Shown here: positions 50,868 to 59,337 of the stretch, piece after piece
Position numbering within the stretch: position 1 is the first letter of the stretch
Layout of the letters: every line of letters begins with the position of its first letter
NCBI RefSeq assembly: GCF_000293885.2
Contig: NZ_CP010945.1
Coordinates: 1,880,001-1,944,000 of the forward strand
Direction of reading: 5' to 3'
Length of the DNA stretch: 64,000 nt
Origin: Pseudomonas fluorescens NCIMB 11764
GTDB taxonomy: Bacteria; Pseudomonadota; Gammaproteobacteria; Pseudomonadales; Pseudomonadaceae
Made by a program: the position numbers and the translations under genes
The notes under the pieces: generated by a model
Told to the model about the DNA's origin: nothing
Databases searched by the model: none
What the model saw: the letters and a program-made list of their open reading frames with translations, nothing else

Positions 50868-50897
50868 CCACGGACCCGTGGCGCTGGCTTGCCAGCG
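50868..50897. repeat. Single REP-type double hairpin
   Basis: CCACGG-AC-CCGTGG followed directly by CGCTGGC-TT-GCCAGCG, a REP unit of another common Pseudomonas family. It lies in the convergent gap between the receiver gene and the transporter gene and could end both transcripts. Confidence 0.6.
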
Positions 50898-50937
50898 AAA
50901 TCGGTCTGACGCCCGCCTTCATCCGGTTCGTTACGAC

Positions 50938-52605
50938 CTACAGCTGATAACTGAAACTGATGCTGTACCTCGGCTTGCGATTGAACGTATCCAGCGCCTC
51001 ATCCGACATCGGCTTGGCCGCTTCAAGCGCGATGTTGTAGTACTTCGCGTCACCAAATCGCAATCCGACCGCCGCCGAGGACAGGTTGTTGCCCTTGATC
51101 GGTAACTCGTTGAACCAGGTCCTGGCGCGATCCATCACCACATAAGGTTGCAGCACCCTGACCCAATTGCCGTCGCGGTTGAAGCTGTAGTTCAGCTCAT
51201 ATGCCACCCCCCATCCCTTGTCGCCCGAGGCCTGATCGTCAGGGTAACCACGGCCGAAATTTTGTCCGCCGAAAACCGCGCGTTCACTTTCGGGCAAGGT
51301 GTCGTCACTCCAGTACAGCGCGGCGGAAATCACCCCCTGCCAGTTGTCGAAAAACTTGTCGCTCTGCACGCCTGAGAACCGCAGGCGGAAGAAGTCCAGG
51401 TCGAGCTCAGGGTTGTTGGTTTTTGCGCCCATGCCGTCGATGCCCTGATACAGCCCGCCGCTGAGAATGCGCAGTTGTTGTTCATCGGCCTTGCGCCAGT
51501 CGCTTTCGAAGGCGAGGGCGCGAAGGTCGGTGCGTTCCTCGAGGGTCAGCGGGAAGCCGACGACCTGGTAGCGTGTCTTGTCGTTGACCGCGTACAACCG
51601 CGATCCGGCGCTGAGCAGCTCGTTGGGTGACGCAATGAACGGGTGACTGAAGCCGATGGAATAGCGATCGTTTTCCCGGTGAGGCTTGAGTTCGATGCCG
51701 TTGTCCAGTTGCACGTTGGTGCCCAGGTCGGCGCGGTAACGCGAGGCGGACAAGACCAGTTGTGTGCCTTCTGCGTTGAGGTACTGGTTGTAGTCCAGGC
51801 GGTAGTAATGCTCATCGTCGTCCCCAGGCGGAAACAGCCCGCTGAGGCTCAGTTGTTCGCCCATGGCCGTCTGTGAGTTGCTGCTCGCGCCGAGCAAGGC
51901 CTGGGTGCCGTTGCGGTTGTCCTCGGTAGCACTCAGCGAGCTGGTAAACGGCTTGCGACTGGCCTGGGCAACGAGGTAGGCCGCGCCGTCGGTGGTGCCC
52001 GGCGGCGGCACTTGGGCCTGCAAGGTCACGCCGGGAATGCGGCTCATCAACGTGGTGTAGCGCTCGAAAGTCTTGCGCGTCAGGGGCCGCTCGGTCTGGA
52101 GTTTGGCCACCAGTTTGTCGAGCAGCCCCTTGACCCGCCCGACGTCGCCCTGCAACCGGTAATCCTTGATGTAACCCTCCACCAGCACCACGCGCACCAC
52201 GCCATTGTCGAAGGACTGTTGAGGCAGAAACGCGTAGGACAGCAGATACCCGTCCTGCTGATAACGACGAGTGATGCTGCGGGTGGCTTCGATCAGATCG
52301 GCGAGGCTGGTTTCGTGGCCAAGCAAAGGCTGGAAGAGCGTTGCCAGTTCGCCGAGCGGGTAAATCGTCCCGCCTTCGATCTGCACGGTTTTGAGGGTGA
52401 CTTTGGTGCCCATCATCAACGGTTGGCCCTGGGTCGCTCCGGGCTCCGGCACTTGCAGCGGCGCAGCCGTCGGGCGGTAGGCGTCGGCGGGAAGGTTCGG
52501 GACAGGGAGATTGCGAATGGTTTCGTTGCTGTTGAGAAAACTCGGAAGGGTGTCTGCAAAGGTACAGGTACTGACGGTGAGGAACAGCAAAGACGCAACG
52601 CGCAT
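50938..52605 (-). CDS. TpsB/ShlB-type outer-membrane transporter
   Basis: 555 aa from ATG 52605, placed 7 nt after AGGGAG; the frame extends to a TTG at 52623. Signal peptide (to about 18), proline-rich linker, POTRA_2 (about 70-145, KTVQIEGGTIYPLGELATLF) and ShlB POTRA, then a beta-barrel ending in YSISFSYQL with C-terminal Leu after alternating hydrophobics. Barrel motif FGGQNFGRGY is present. It would export a two-partner-secretion exoprotein, yet no TpsA gene adjoins it. The upstream gene on the same strand encodes a Gly-rich lipoprotein. Confidence 0.88.
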   Translation of the reverse strand: MRVASLLFLTVSTCTFADTLPSFLNSNETIRNLPVPNLPADAYRPTAAPLQVPEPGATQGQPLMMGTKVTLKTVQIEGGTIYPLGELATLFQPLLGHETSLADLIEATRSITRRYQQDGYLLSYAFLPQQSFDNGVVRVVLVEGYIKDYRLQGDVGRVKGLLDKLVAKLQTERPLTRKTFERYTTLMSRIPGVTLQAQVPPPGTTDGAAYLVAQASRKPFTSSLSATEDNRNGTQALLGASSNSQTAMGEQLSLSGLFPPGDDDEHYYRLDYNQYLNAEGTQLVLSASRYRADLGTNVQLDNGIELKPHRENDRYSIGFSHPFIASPNELLSAGSRLYAVNDKTRYQVVGFPLTLEERTDLRALAFESDWRKADEQQLRILSGGLYQGIDGMGAKTNNPELDLDFFRLRFSGVQSDKFFDNWQGVISAALYWSDDTLPESERAVFGGQNFGRGYPDDQASGDKGWGVAYELNYSFNRDGNWVRVLQPYVVMDRARTWFNELPIKGNNLSSAAVGLRFGDAKYYNIALEAAKPMSDEALDTFNRKPRYSISFSYQL

Positions 52606-52661
52606 AGGACACTCCCTGTTCAATTCGCTACATCATTTGGATCTTCATGTCCCAAAGAAAG

Positions 52662-52689
52662 GGCGGAAGACTCATGCGAATCTTCCGCC
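52662..52689 (-). terminator. Terminator-like hairpin between the Gly-rich lipoprotein gene and tpsB
   Basis: On the minus strand GGCGGAAGA and TCTTCCGCC form a 9-bp stem followed by CTTTCTTTG. It may reduce read-through from the lipoprotein gene into the transporter gene. Confidence 0.6.
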
Positions 52690-52741
52690 TCCAACCAAGC
52701 GTAGGCGCTGTAGTCAAGGCCGTCGAATCGGCCAGGTGCAA

Positions 52742-54178
52742 TCAGCGATTGTTGCCGCCCAGGCCGCCGAGGAGTCCGCCAAGACCGCCGCCGGTGCCGC
52801 CGTTGACCAACCCGCCAACGCCGCTGACGGTATTGCCCAAGGAGGTGACAGTGTTACCCAGTGCCGCGGTGACCGCGTTGGTATTGCTGGCGACAATCGC
52901 GCCGCCGAGGTTGGCGACCGCGCCGCCGGCCTGGCCGGTCAGACCCGCGATCGGACTGCCGAGGCCGGTGGCGGCGCCGACATTTTGGGTGAGACCGGTG
53001 ACGGCGCTGGTCACCGGGTTGAGCGCTGTGCCGATGTTGCTTCCGACGCTGGCCAGTGCAGCGGTCGGGCCGACATTGGCGACACCGCTGCCGCCCAGGC
53101 CGCCGCCTACAGTGGCGACCAGATTGCCGCCGGCAACAGCGTTTTTGCCCGCCGTACCGACCACCCCGTTACTGCCGCTCAGGCCCTGGCCGAGGTTGAC
53201 CACCGCGCCACCAACGGTTTCCAGCAGGCCGTTGCCACCCAGACCACCGCCGCTGCCGGTGCCTGAATCTTTGCCGTTGGACACCAGGCCACCGGCCTTG
53301 CCGACCGTGGTGCCTGTGTTGCTCAGGGCGTTGCCGAGGGTGTCCGTCACTGGATTGCCATTGCCGGCATCGGCGACGTTGTCACCCACGCCATCGACGG
53401 TATCGCCGACTTTCTTGATCACACCTTTGAGCGGATCGCCCAGGCCGGTGGCGTCGCCTGCTTTGTCCGTGGTGTTCTCGACCAAGGCAATCACCGGCAC
53501 CAGCTTGCTTCCGATCTCCTTGGTCACCGACCCCAACGGACCTGTGGTGGTTGCGGTGCTCAAGGTGTCGCCGAGCATGGTGACTCTTTCGCCGACGCCA
53601 TCCAGCACTGGCGCGACTTTGGTGACCACGCCGCCCACCAGCGGGACGCTGCTGGTCGCGGTGGCGAGCTTGCCGCTGACATCGGAGACACCGTTGCCGA
53701 CATCCTGCACCACGCCGCCCACCGAGGCGGCCGTGACGCCAAGACCATTCGGGTCGGTGGTCAGTTTGCCAATGCCGTTGCCCAAGCCGTCACCCAGTGT
53801 GGTGACTACATTGCCGGTGGTGTTGGCGACGCTTTGAACCACACCACCCACCACGGGAACTGAACTCAGGGAATTGCCGAGCTGCCCGACGCCATCGCCG
53901 AGGCCGCTGACTGTTGTGCCGACATCCTGTACCAGTGTGGTGGTCACCAGCGGCGAGGCAGTCGGCGTGGTTGTGCCGCCACCGCCTGTACCTCCTCCCG
54001 TGCCGCCGCCCGCTCCGCCACCGCTTGCGCCACCGGCGCCCGCCGTGTTCGTGCTGTCAGGGGACGAACTGTCGGAGCTGCTGTGATGACCGCCACCGCC
54101 GCTGCTGCAACCGGCGAGGCCGAGAGAGAGGATGAGCGTCAATGCCGTTGCCGATTTACACCATACGTGAGTGTTCAT
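52742..54178 (-). CDS. Gly/Val/Asn/Thr-rich repetitive lipoprotein without aromatic residues
   Basis: 478 aa. Signal peptide with lipobox GLAGC (Cys23), a Gly/Ser/His and then poly-Gly stalk (about 24-60), then some 400 residues of loosely repeated units such as VGGVVQDVGNGV, LGDGLGNGIG and SVPVVGGVVQSVA / SVPLVGGVVTKVA. I find no Phe, Trp or Tyr and no further Cys in the mature part. Relatives are often annotated 'collagen-like', but no Gly-X-Y periodicity is present. It could be a surface or matrix protein; the TpsB-type transporter lies downstream. ATG 54178 follows AAGGGA. Confidence 0.75.
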   Translation of the reverse strand: MNTHVWCKSATALTLILSLGLAGCSSGGGGHHSSSDSSSPDSTNTAGAGGASGGGAGGGTGGGTGGGGTTTPTASPLVTTTLVQDVGTTVSGLGDGVGQLGNSLSSVPVVGGVVQSVANTTGNVVTTLGDGLGNGIGKLTTDPNGLGVTAASVGGVVQDVGNGVSDVSGKLATATSSVPLVGGVVTKVAPVLDGVGERVTMLGDTLSTATTTGPLGSVTKEIGSKLVPVIALVENTTDKAGDATGLGDPLKGVIKKVGDTVDGVGDNVADAGNGNPVTDTLGNALSNTGTTVGKAGGLVSNGKDSGTGSGGGLGGNGLLETVGGAVVNLGQGLSGSNGVVGTAGKNAVAGGNLVATVGGGLGGSGVANVGPTAALASVGSNIGTALNPVTSAVTGLTQNVGAATGLGSPIAGLTGQAGGAVANLGGAIVASNTNAVTAALGNTVTSLGNTVSGVGGLVNGGTGGGLGGLLGGLGGNNR

Positions 54179-54564
54179 GAGTGAGATCCCTTGCACCTGT
54201 AACAACGTCGTTGTTGTCGATGGCTTGCCGTTTCTGTCGTCGGCAATGCCTTCGTCCGTTGTCCACATCACAATCGCAAAGGCTCTGAGGCACCATTCTC
54301 CAGTTGGTATTAACCTTTTAGATACGGACGCGCCGGTGCCGCCTAAGCACTAATACCTTGGGTGTGGTTTTTGCCGGTGGCGGGAGATAAATTTGTTTTA
54401 AATCAATGTGCAGTGTTGTTTGGCGGAGGCGTGGGGAGCGGCGAAAAAACTGAAGTGATATATACAATTAAACATGTTCAACGTCCGATCCGACTGTCTG
54501 CACACGGCCCGCAGGCGCTGGTTTACGAGCGACTGCAGTGTTTGTGTGAAGCTCAAGCCGGGTG
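54179..54564. promoter_or_regulatory. 386-bp control region upstream of the Gly-rich lipoprotein gene
   Basis: AT-rich compared with its neighbours. It contains GGTATTA (54306-54312) and TAATACC (54351-54357) as a spaced inverted repeat, and CTAATACCTT (54350-54359), almost the same as CTAATACTTT at 50027-50036 in the rcpC-flp region. The promoter of the lipoprotein gene must lie here; the MaoC gene ends at 54565. Confidence 0.45.
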
Positions 54565-55419
54565 TCAGGCCACCGGCCGCCAATGGCCGACCATATGTTC
54601 CAGATCGCCCACGCCTACCAGTCGAAAATCCCCACTCGAAGCCGCCGTGCTGGCGAGCAATGTCACTTCGCCGGGCAAGCGCACCGGCTTGCGAAACTGC
54701 ACGGCGATCTCGACATTCGCTGTGGGCAAATGATCCGCCAGCGCTGCCAGCGTCCGTGCCTTGTTCCACAGTCCATGAGCGATGGCCGCAGGGAAACCGA
54801 ACAGTCTGGCGCTCACCGCACTGAGGTGTATCGGGTTGTAATCCCCTGACACCCTGGCGTATTGCCGGCCGATGTCCGCAGGTGCTTTCCAGCGGGCGAC
54901 TTCAGTCAGCATCATCGTCGAGGCCAGTACCTCCTCGACGGGCTCGCCTTCAAGTTTGACCCCGCGACACAGCATCCGGCTTTGCGCTTCCCACAACGGT
55001 CCCAGCTGATCATCGAGCGTGGTCAGCAGATCGAACGTCGCGCCCTTCGCATGGGGTTGCAGATTCTGCACCTGCACGCTGACCCGCACGCGATTCACGC
55101 CGCCCATGGGCCGCAAGACGCGAATGCGGTTGCTCAGGTGAATCAACCCCAGCAGCGGGAACGGGAAATCCTTGTCAGTCAGCAGTTGCATCTGCAACGC
55201 GAACGCCAGGATGTGGGGATACGTCGGCGGCAACAAACCGTTGTCGGCAAACCCGCAGACGTTGCGATAAGCCGCCAGACGTTTCGGATCGACATCGACC
55301 CAGCAACGCAAACCCGAATCGGGCAACGTGGAGCCGGTGATCTTGCGTCGCGTCGCGGCCTGCACATACAACCCGGGCAGGCTTGGTTCGCGGTTGAGCG
55401 TGTGCCAATCGGTAATCAT
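54565..55419 (-). CDS. MaoC-type acyl hydratase
   Basis: 284 aa. The C-terminal hot-dog domain has the hydratase motif region YARVSGDYNPIHLSAVSARLFGFP followed by AIAHGLW, so the Asp and His needed for (R)-specific enoyl hydration are present. The N-terminal half is a second, degenerate hot-dog fold. ATG 55419 lies 2 bp after the SDR stop, so it is coupled. It probably hydrates enoyl-CoA or enoyl-ACP. Confidence 0.87.
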   Translation of the reverse strand: MITDWHTLNREPSLPGLYVQAATRRKITGSTLPDSGLRCWVDVDPKRLAAYRNVCGFADNGLLPPTYPHILAFALQMQLLTDKDFPFPLLGLIHLSNRIRVLRPMGGVNRVRVSVQVQNLQPHAKGATFDLLTTLDDQLGPLWEAQSRMLCRGVKLEGEPVEEVLASTMMLTEVARWKAPADIGRQYARVSGDYNPIHLSAVSARLFGFPAAIAHGLWNKARTLAALADHLPTANVEIAVQFRKPVRLPGEVTLLASTAASSGDFRLVGVGDLEHMVGHWRPVA

Positions 55420-55421
55420 CA

Positions 55422-56774
55422 CTAAGCCCCCAAAACACTTTGTCCGCAGACGCGCAGCGCTTGCCCGGTGAACGCGCCGGTGCCCGGTTGCGCCAGCCAC
55501 GCCACCGCTTCGGCGACGTCTTGCGGCAGGCCGCCCTGGCCCAGCGAACTCATGCGCCGGCCCGCTTCACGCAGGCCGAATGGAATGTGCGCAGTCATTT
55601 GCGTCTCGATGAACCCCGGCGCCACCGCGTTGATGCTGATGCCGCGTTCGTTGAGCAGCGGCGCCCAGGCTTGGGCCAGCCCAATCAACCCGGCCTTGCT
55701 CGCCGCGTAATTGGTTTGCCCGCGATTGCCGGCGATGCCGCTGATGGACGCCAGCAAAACCACCCGGCCGTTGTCGCGCAGGGTGCCACTGTCGAGCAAG
55801 GCCTTGGTCAACACCTGTGGGGCATTGAGGTTGACCGCGAGCACTGCATCCCAGAATTCCGGGGTCATGTTGGCCAGGGTTTTATCGCGGGTGATACCGG
55901 CGTTGTGCACCACAATGTCGACGCCGTCAGGCAGTTGCTCGATCAACTGTGTGCCGGCGTCTTCGGCGCAGATGTCCAGGGTAATGCTGCGCCCGCCGAG
56001 GCGTGCGGCGAGGGCGTCGAGATCGGTTTTTGCCGCGGGCACGTCGAGCAGGATCACGTCGGCGCCGTCACGGGCCAGGGTTTCGGCAATCGATGCACCT
56101 ATGCCGCGTGCGGCGCCGGTGACGAGAGCCTTGCGCCCCGACAACGGACGCGTCCAGTCCGTCACCGGCGTGGTGCAGGGACTCAGGTGAATCACTTGTC
56201 CGGAGACGAACGCGCTTTTTGGCGAAAGGAAAAACCGCAGCGGGCCTTCCAGTTGATCCTCGGCACCTTCGCCGACGTGAATCAGTTGCAAGGTGCCGCC
56301 ACTGCGCAGTTCCTTGGCCAGCGAACGACTGAAACCTTCCAGGGCACGCTGAGCGCTGGCAGCAAACGGATCGCTCAACGTCTGCGGTGCGCGCCCGAGA
56401 ATGACCAGGTGCGCGGAGTCCTCGAGGTTTTTCAGCAGTGGCTGGAAGAACTCGCGCAGCTGTTTGAGCTGATCGGTATGCATCAGATGACTGGCGTCGA
56501 ACACCACTGCCTTCAGCTTCGGGCCGTGACCGGGAATCCACGCGGTGGCGATCGAGGGTTCGCTGTCGTAGCTGTAAATCGCATCGGTCAGGCGGTTGGC
56601 GAAAGCGCTGACATTCTGCGCCAGCGGCCCGCCGCCGATCAGCAGCGCCCCTTCGACAGGGCGCAGTCGACCTGCCTGCCAGCGTTCCAGCCGAACCGGC
56701 GTCGGCAGACCCAGGGCGCCGACCAGACGGTGGCCGATGGATGAATTGGCGAAGTCGATATAGCGATCAGACAT
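55422..56774 (-). CDS. Long FabG-type 3-oxoacyl reductase (SDR)
   Basis: 450 aa, of which about 1-205 is a degenerate Rossmann-like N-terminal domain and about 206-450 a functional SDR: NADP loop VTGAARGIGASIAE, NAG motif VVHNAGITRDKT, catalytic Ser...Tyr-x-x-x-Lys in SISGIAGNRGQTNYAASKAG. The two-domain shape matches high-molecular-weight FabG (FabG4). It reduces 3-oxoacyl-CoA/ACP and works with the MaoC enzyme in one operon; the thiolase is divergent. Confidence 0.9.
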   Translation of the reverse strand: MSDRYIDFANSSIGHRLVGALGLPTPVRLERWQAGRLRPVEGALLIGGGPLAQNVSAFANRLTDAIYSYDSEPSIATAWIPGHGPKLKAVVFDASHLMHTDQLKQLREFFQPLLKNLEDSAHLVILGRAPQTLSDPFAASAQRALEGFSRSLAKELRSGGTLQLIHVGEGAEDQLEGPLRFFLSPKSAFVSGQVIHLSPCTTPVTDWTRPLSGRKALVTGAARGIGASIAETLARDGADVILLDVPAAKTDLDALAARLGGRSITLDICAEDAGTQLIEQLPDGVDIVVHNAGITRDKTLANMTPEFWDAVLAVNLNAPQVLTKALLDSGTLRDNGRVVLLASISGIAGNRGQTNYAASKAGLIGLAQAWAPLLNERGISINAVAPGFIETQMTAHIPFGLREAGRRMSSLGQGGLPQDVAEAVAWLAQPGTGAFTGQALRVCGQSVLGA

Positions 56775-56938
56775 GGAACGCGCTCCAGTAGCTGGGGTTC
56801 AAAGTGTGGACCACGAATGGCAATCAGTCGTTCGATTCACGAGATAAGGCCTACGCTTGGACATTGCGGAGGTTTTCAGGAACACGCAGACCCTGTGGGA
56901 GTTGCAGTGTTTTTTAAATTGTTCATCAGGAGCTTTTC

Positions 56939-58216
56939 ATGACTCAACTGCGCCGCGTCGCGATTATCGGCGGTAACCGGATTCCCTTCGCCCGCTCCAA
57001 CGGGCCGTACGCTACCGCGAGTAACCAGGCGATGCTCACCGCCGCGCTCGAAGGCCTGATCGAGCGTTTCAACCTGCACGGTCTGCGCATGGGCGAAGTG
57101 GCTGCGGGCGCGGTGCTCAAGCATTCCCGGGACTTCAACCTGACCCGCGAATGCGTGCTCGGCTCACGGCTGTCACCGACCACCCCGGCCTATGACATTC
57201 AGCAAGCGTGTGGCACCGGTCTGGAAGCGGCGTTGCTGGTGGCCAATAAAATCGCCCTGGGCCAGATCGAGTGCGGTATTGCCGGCGGCGTCGATACCAC
57301 GTCCGACGCGCCGATCGGCATCAACGAAGGTTTGCGCAAAATCCTCCTGCAGGCCAACCGCGCGAAAACCACCGCCGACAAACTGAAAACCTTTTTGCAA
57401 CTGCGCCCCGGGCATCTCATTCCGGAATTTCCCCGCAACGGCGAGCCACGCACGGGCCTGTCGATGGGCGAGCACTGCGAGTTGATGGCGCAGACCTGGA
57501 ACATTCCGCGCGCGGAGCAGGATCAACTGGCGCTGGAGAGTCACCAGAAAATGGCGGCGTCATATACCGAAGGCTGGCACAACGACCTGATGACGCCGTT
57601 CCTGGGCCTGACCCGCGATAACAACCTGCGCCCGGACCTGACCCTGGAAAAACTCGCTTCGCTCAAACCCGCCTTCGAGAAAAGCGCCAAAGGCACGCTG
57701 ACCGCCGGCAATTCGACGCCGCTCACCGACGGCGCGTCGCTGGTACTGTTGGGCAGTGAAGAATGGGCGAAGGAGCGCGGCTTGCCGATCCTTGCGTATT
57801 TACGCGATGGCGAAGCGGCGGCGGTGGATTTCGTCAACGGCGCCGAAGGGCTGTTGATGGCGCCGGTCTACGCGGTGCCACGCCTCCTGGCGCGCAATGG
57901 CCTGACCTTGCAGGACTTCGATTACTACGAAATCCACGAAGCGTTCGCCGCGCAAGTGCTCTGCACCTTGAAGGCCTGGGAAGACCCCGAGTACTGCAAA
58001 ACCCGCCTCGGCCTCGACGCGCCACTGGGCTCCATCGACCGCAGCCGGCTCAACGTCAAAGGCAGTTCACTGGCGGCAGGGCATCCGTTTGCGGCTACCG
58101 GCGGACGTATTGTGGCCAGCCTGGCCAAGCTGCTCGACGCTGCAGGCAAGGGGCGAGGGCTGATCTCGATTTGTGCGGCTGGCGGGCAGGGTGTCACCGC
58201 AATAGTTGAGCGTTGA
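56939..58216 (+). CDS. Acetyl-CoA C-acyltransferase (thiolase)
   Basis: 425 aa thiolase. The acyl-enzyme Cys is in QQACGTGLEAALL; HEAFAAQ and SICAAGGQG supply the His and second Cys. FadI-like in length and character. It cleaves or condenses acyl-CoA. RBS AGGAG. Divergent from the SDR-MaoC operon across 164 bp; P. aeruginosa has a similar pair (PA4785/PA4786). Confidence 0.93.
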   Translation: MTQLRRVAIIGGNRIPFARSNGPYATASNQAMLTAALEGLIERFNLHGLRMGEVAAGAVLKHSRDFNLTRECVLGSRLSPTTPAYDIQQACGTGLEAALLVANKIALGQIECGIAGGVDTTSDAPIGINEGLRKILLQANRAKTTADKLKTFLQLRPGHLIPEFPRNGEPRTGLSMGEHCELMAQTWNIPRAEQDQLALESHQKMAASYTEGWHNDLMTPFLGLTRDNNLRPDLTLEKLASLKPAFEKSAKGTLTAGNSTPLTDGASLVLLGSEEWAKERGLPILAYLRDGEAAAVDFVNGAEGLLMAPVYAVPRLLARNGLTLQDFDYYEIHEAFAAQVLCTLKAWEDPEYCKTRLGLDAPLGSIDRSRLNVKGSSLAAGHPFAATGGRIVASLAKLLDAAGKGRGLISICAAGGQGVTAIVER

Positions 58217-58224
58217 ATCAAGAC

Positions 58225-58315
58225 CTGTGGGAGCAAGCCTGCTCGCGATGGCTGCGGCACATTCAACATTAATGTCGCCTGACAGTCCGCCATCGCGAGC
58301 AGGCTCGCCCCACAG
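58225..58315. repeat. REPIN (CTGTGGGAGCAAGCCTGCTCGC family)
   Basis: CTGTGGGAGCAAGCCTGCTC at the left faces GAGCAGGCTCGCCCCACAG at the right. Same class as the purH-purD element at 7127. Confidence 0.85.
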
Positions 58316-58393
58316 GGGATCAGCGGTGTTGAATGCGGGAGTGGCTTGGCCTAACGTCGACTCTTTAGCAACCTTGCAACACAAGGCTCATCA

Positions 58394-59185
58394 ATGCCGA
58401 CTAACGGACAACTCTCCCTCGAACGGACAATTCCCGCACTGACCTTACTGCCGCGCCCCCTGTATGCGCGGGCGGAAAGCCTCAACGCCGGTTCGTGGAC
58501 CTCGTCTCATCGCCATGACTGGGTGCAATTTTCCTACGCGATCAGCGGCGTTCTCGGCGTGCACACCGCCGAGGGCAGTTTCTTTGCGCCGCCGCAGTGG
58601 GGGATCTGGATTCCGGCGGATGTCGACCATCAGGTCGTGACCTCGATGCGCGCCGAGATGCGCAGTCTTTATGTGCGCCGAGAGGATTGCCCTTGGGCGG
58701 ACGACCGCTGTCGGGTGTTGGAGGTGACGCCGCTGGCCCGGGAGTTGATCAAGAGTTTTTGCCTGCTGCCCGTGGAATATCCACAGGGCGACAGCCCGGA
58801 AGCACGGTTGGTGAGTGTGTTGCTGGACCAGTTGGCGAATCTGCCCGAAGTCGGTTTCTCGCTGCCGTTGCCGCGTCATGAGCGCTTGCTGGGGCTGTGC
58901 AATGAGCTGATCGAAAGTCCTGAGCGGACTGTGACCTTGCAGGAATGGGCGCAGCGACTGGGCACGTCGGAAAAAACCCTGATGCGCCTGTTTCAGCGTG
59001 AAACCGGGTTGAGTTTTCGCGGCTGGCGTCAGCGGATGCGACTGCTGTCGTCGTTGAATGTGCTGGAGGAGGGTGACAGCGTGACGAATGCCGCGTTGTC
59101 TTGTGGGTACGACTCGACGTCGGCGTTTATAGCGGCGTTCAAAGGGTTGTTCGGGTTTACCCCCGGGGAATTGTTTCGACAGTAA
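58394..59185 (+). CDS. AraC-family transcriptional regulator
   Basis: 263 aa. The N-terminal cupin sensor (about 20-110, HRHDWVQFSYAISGVLGVHT) is followed by two AraC HTH units (about 165-260, TLQEWAQRLGTSEKTLMRLF and NAALSCGYDSTSAFIAAFK). Similar to NimR-like regulators. It could control the adjacent thiolase/SDR genes (an AraC-type gene, PA4787, is near the homologous pair in P. aeruginosa). ATG 58394 has only a poor ribosome site. Confidence 0.9.
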   Translation: MPTNGQLSLERTIPALTLLPRPLYARAESLNAGSWTSSHRHDWVQFSYAISGVLGVHTAEGSFFAPPQWGIWIPADVDHQVVTSMRAEMRSLYVRREDCPWADDRCRVLEVTPLARELIKSFCLLPVEYPQGDSPEARLVSVLLDQLANLPEVGFSLPLPRHERLLGLCNELIESPERTVTLQEWAQRLGTSEKTLMRLFQRETGLSFRGWRQRMRLLSSLNVLEEGDSVTNAALSCGYDSTSAFIAAFKGLFGFTPGELFRQ

Positions 59186-59186
59186 T

Positions 59187-59320
59187 TGTGGCGAGGGGGC
59201 TTGCTCCCGCTGGAGCGCGAAGCGGTCCCAGATCAGTCCACGCGGTGTCTCAGGATGGTCCGCATTTTCCAATTTTCACGACTGCTTCGCAGCCGACGGG
59301 AGCAAGCTCCCTCGCCACAG
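59187..59320. repeat. REPIN (GTGGCGAG...GCTTGCTCCCGC family)
   Basis: TGTGGCGAGGGGGCTTGCTC at the left and GGGAGCAAGCTCCCTCGCCA ending at 59318 on the right; starts 2 bp after the AraC gene stop. Third copy of the family seen at 12691 and 32685. Confidence 0.9.
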
Positions 59321-59337
59321 TTATAAGCGATTTTGGA

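Noticed and set aside
52647..53837. 396-codon Pro/Leu/Thr-rich plus-strand open frame
   Set aside because: It is the mirror of the Gly/Val-rich lipoprotein gene; Gly codons read as Pro on the other strand. The minus frame has a signal peptide, lipobox and ribosome site.
52742..54178. Collagen-like triple-helix protein
   Set aside because: No Gly at every third position and hardly any proline in the repeat region.
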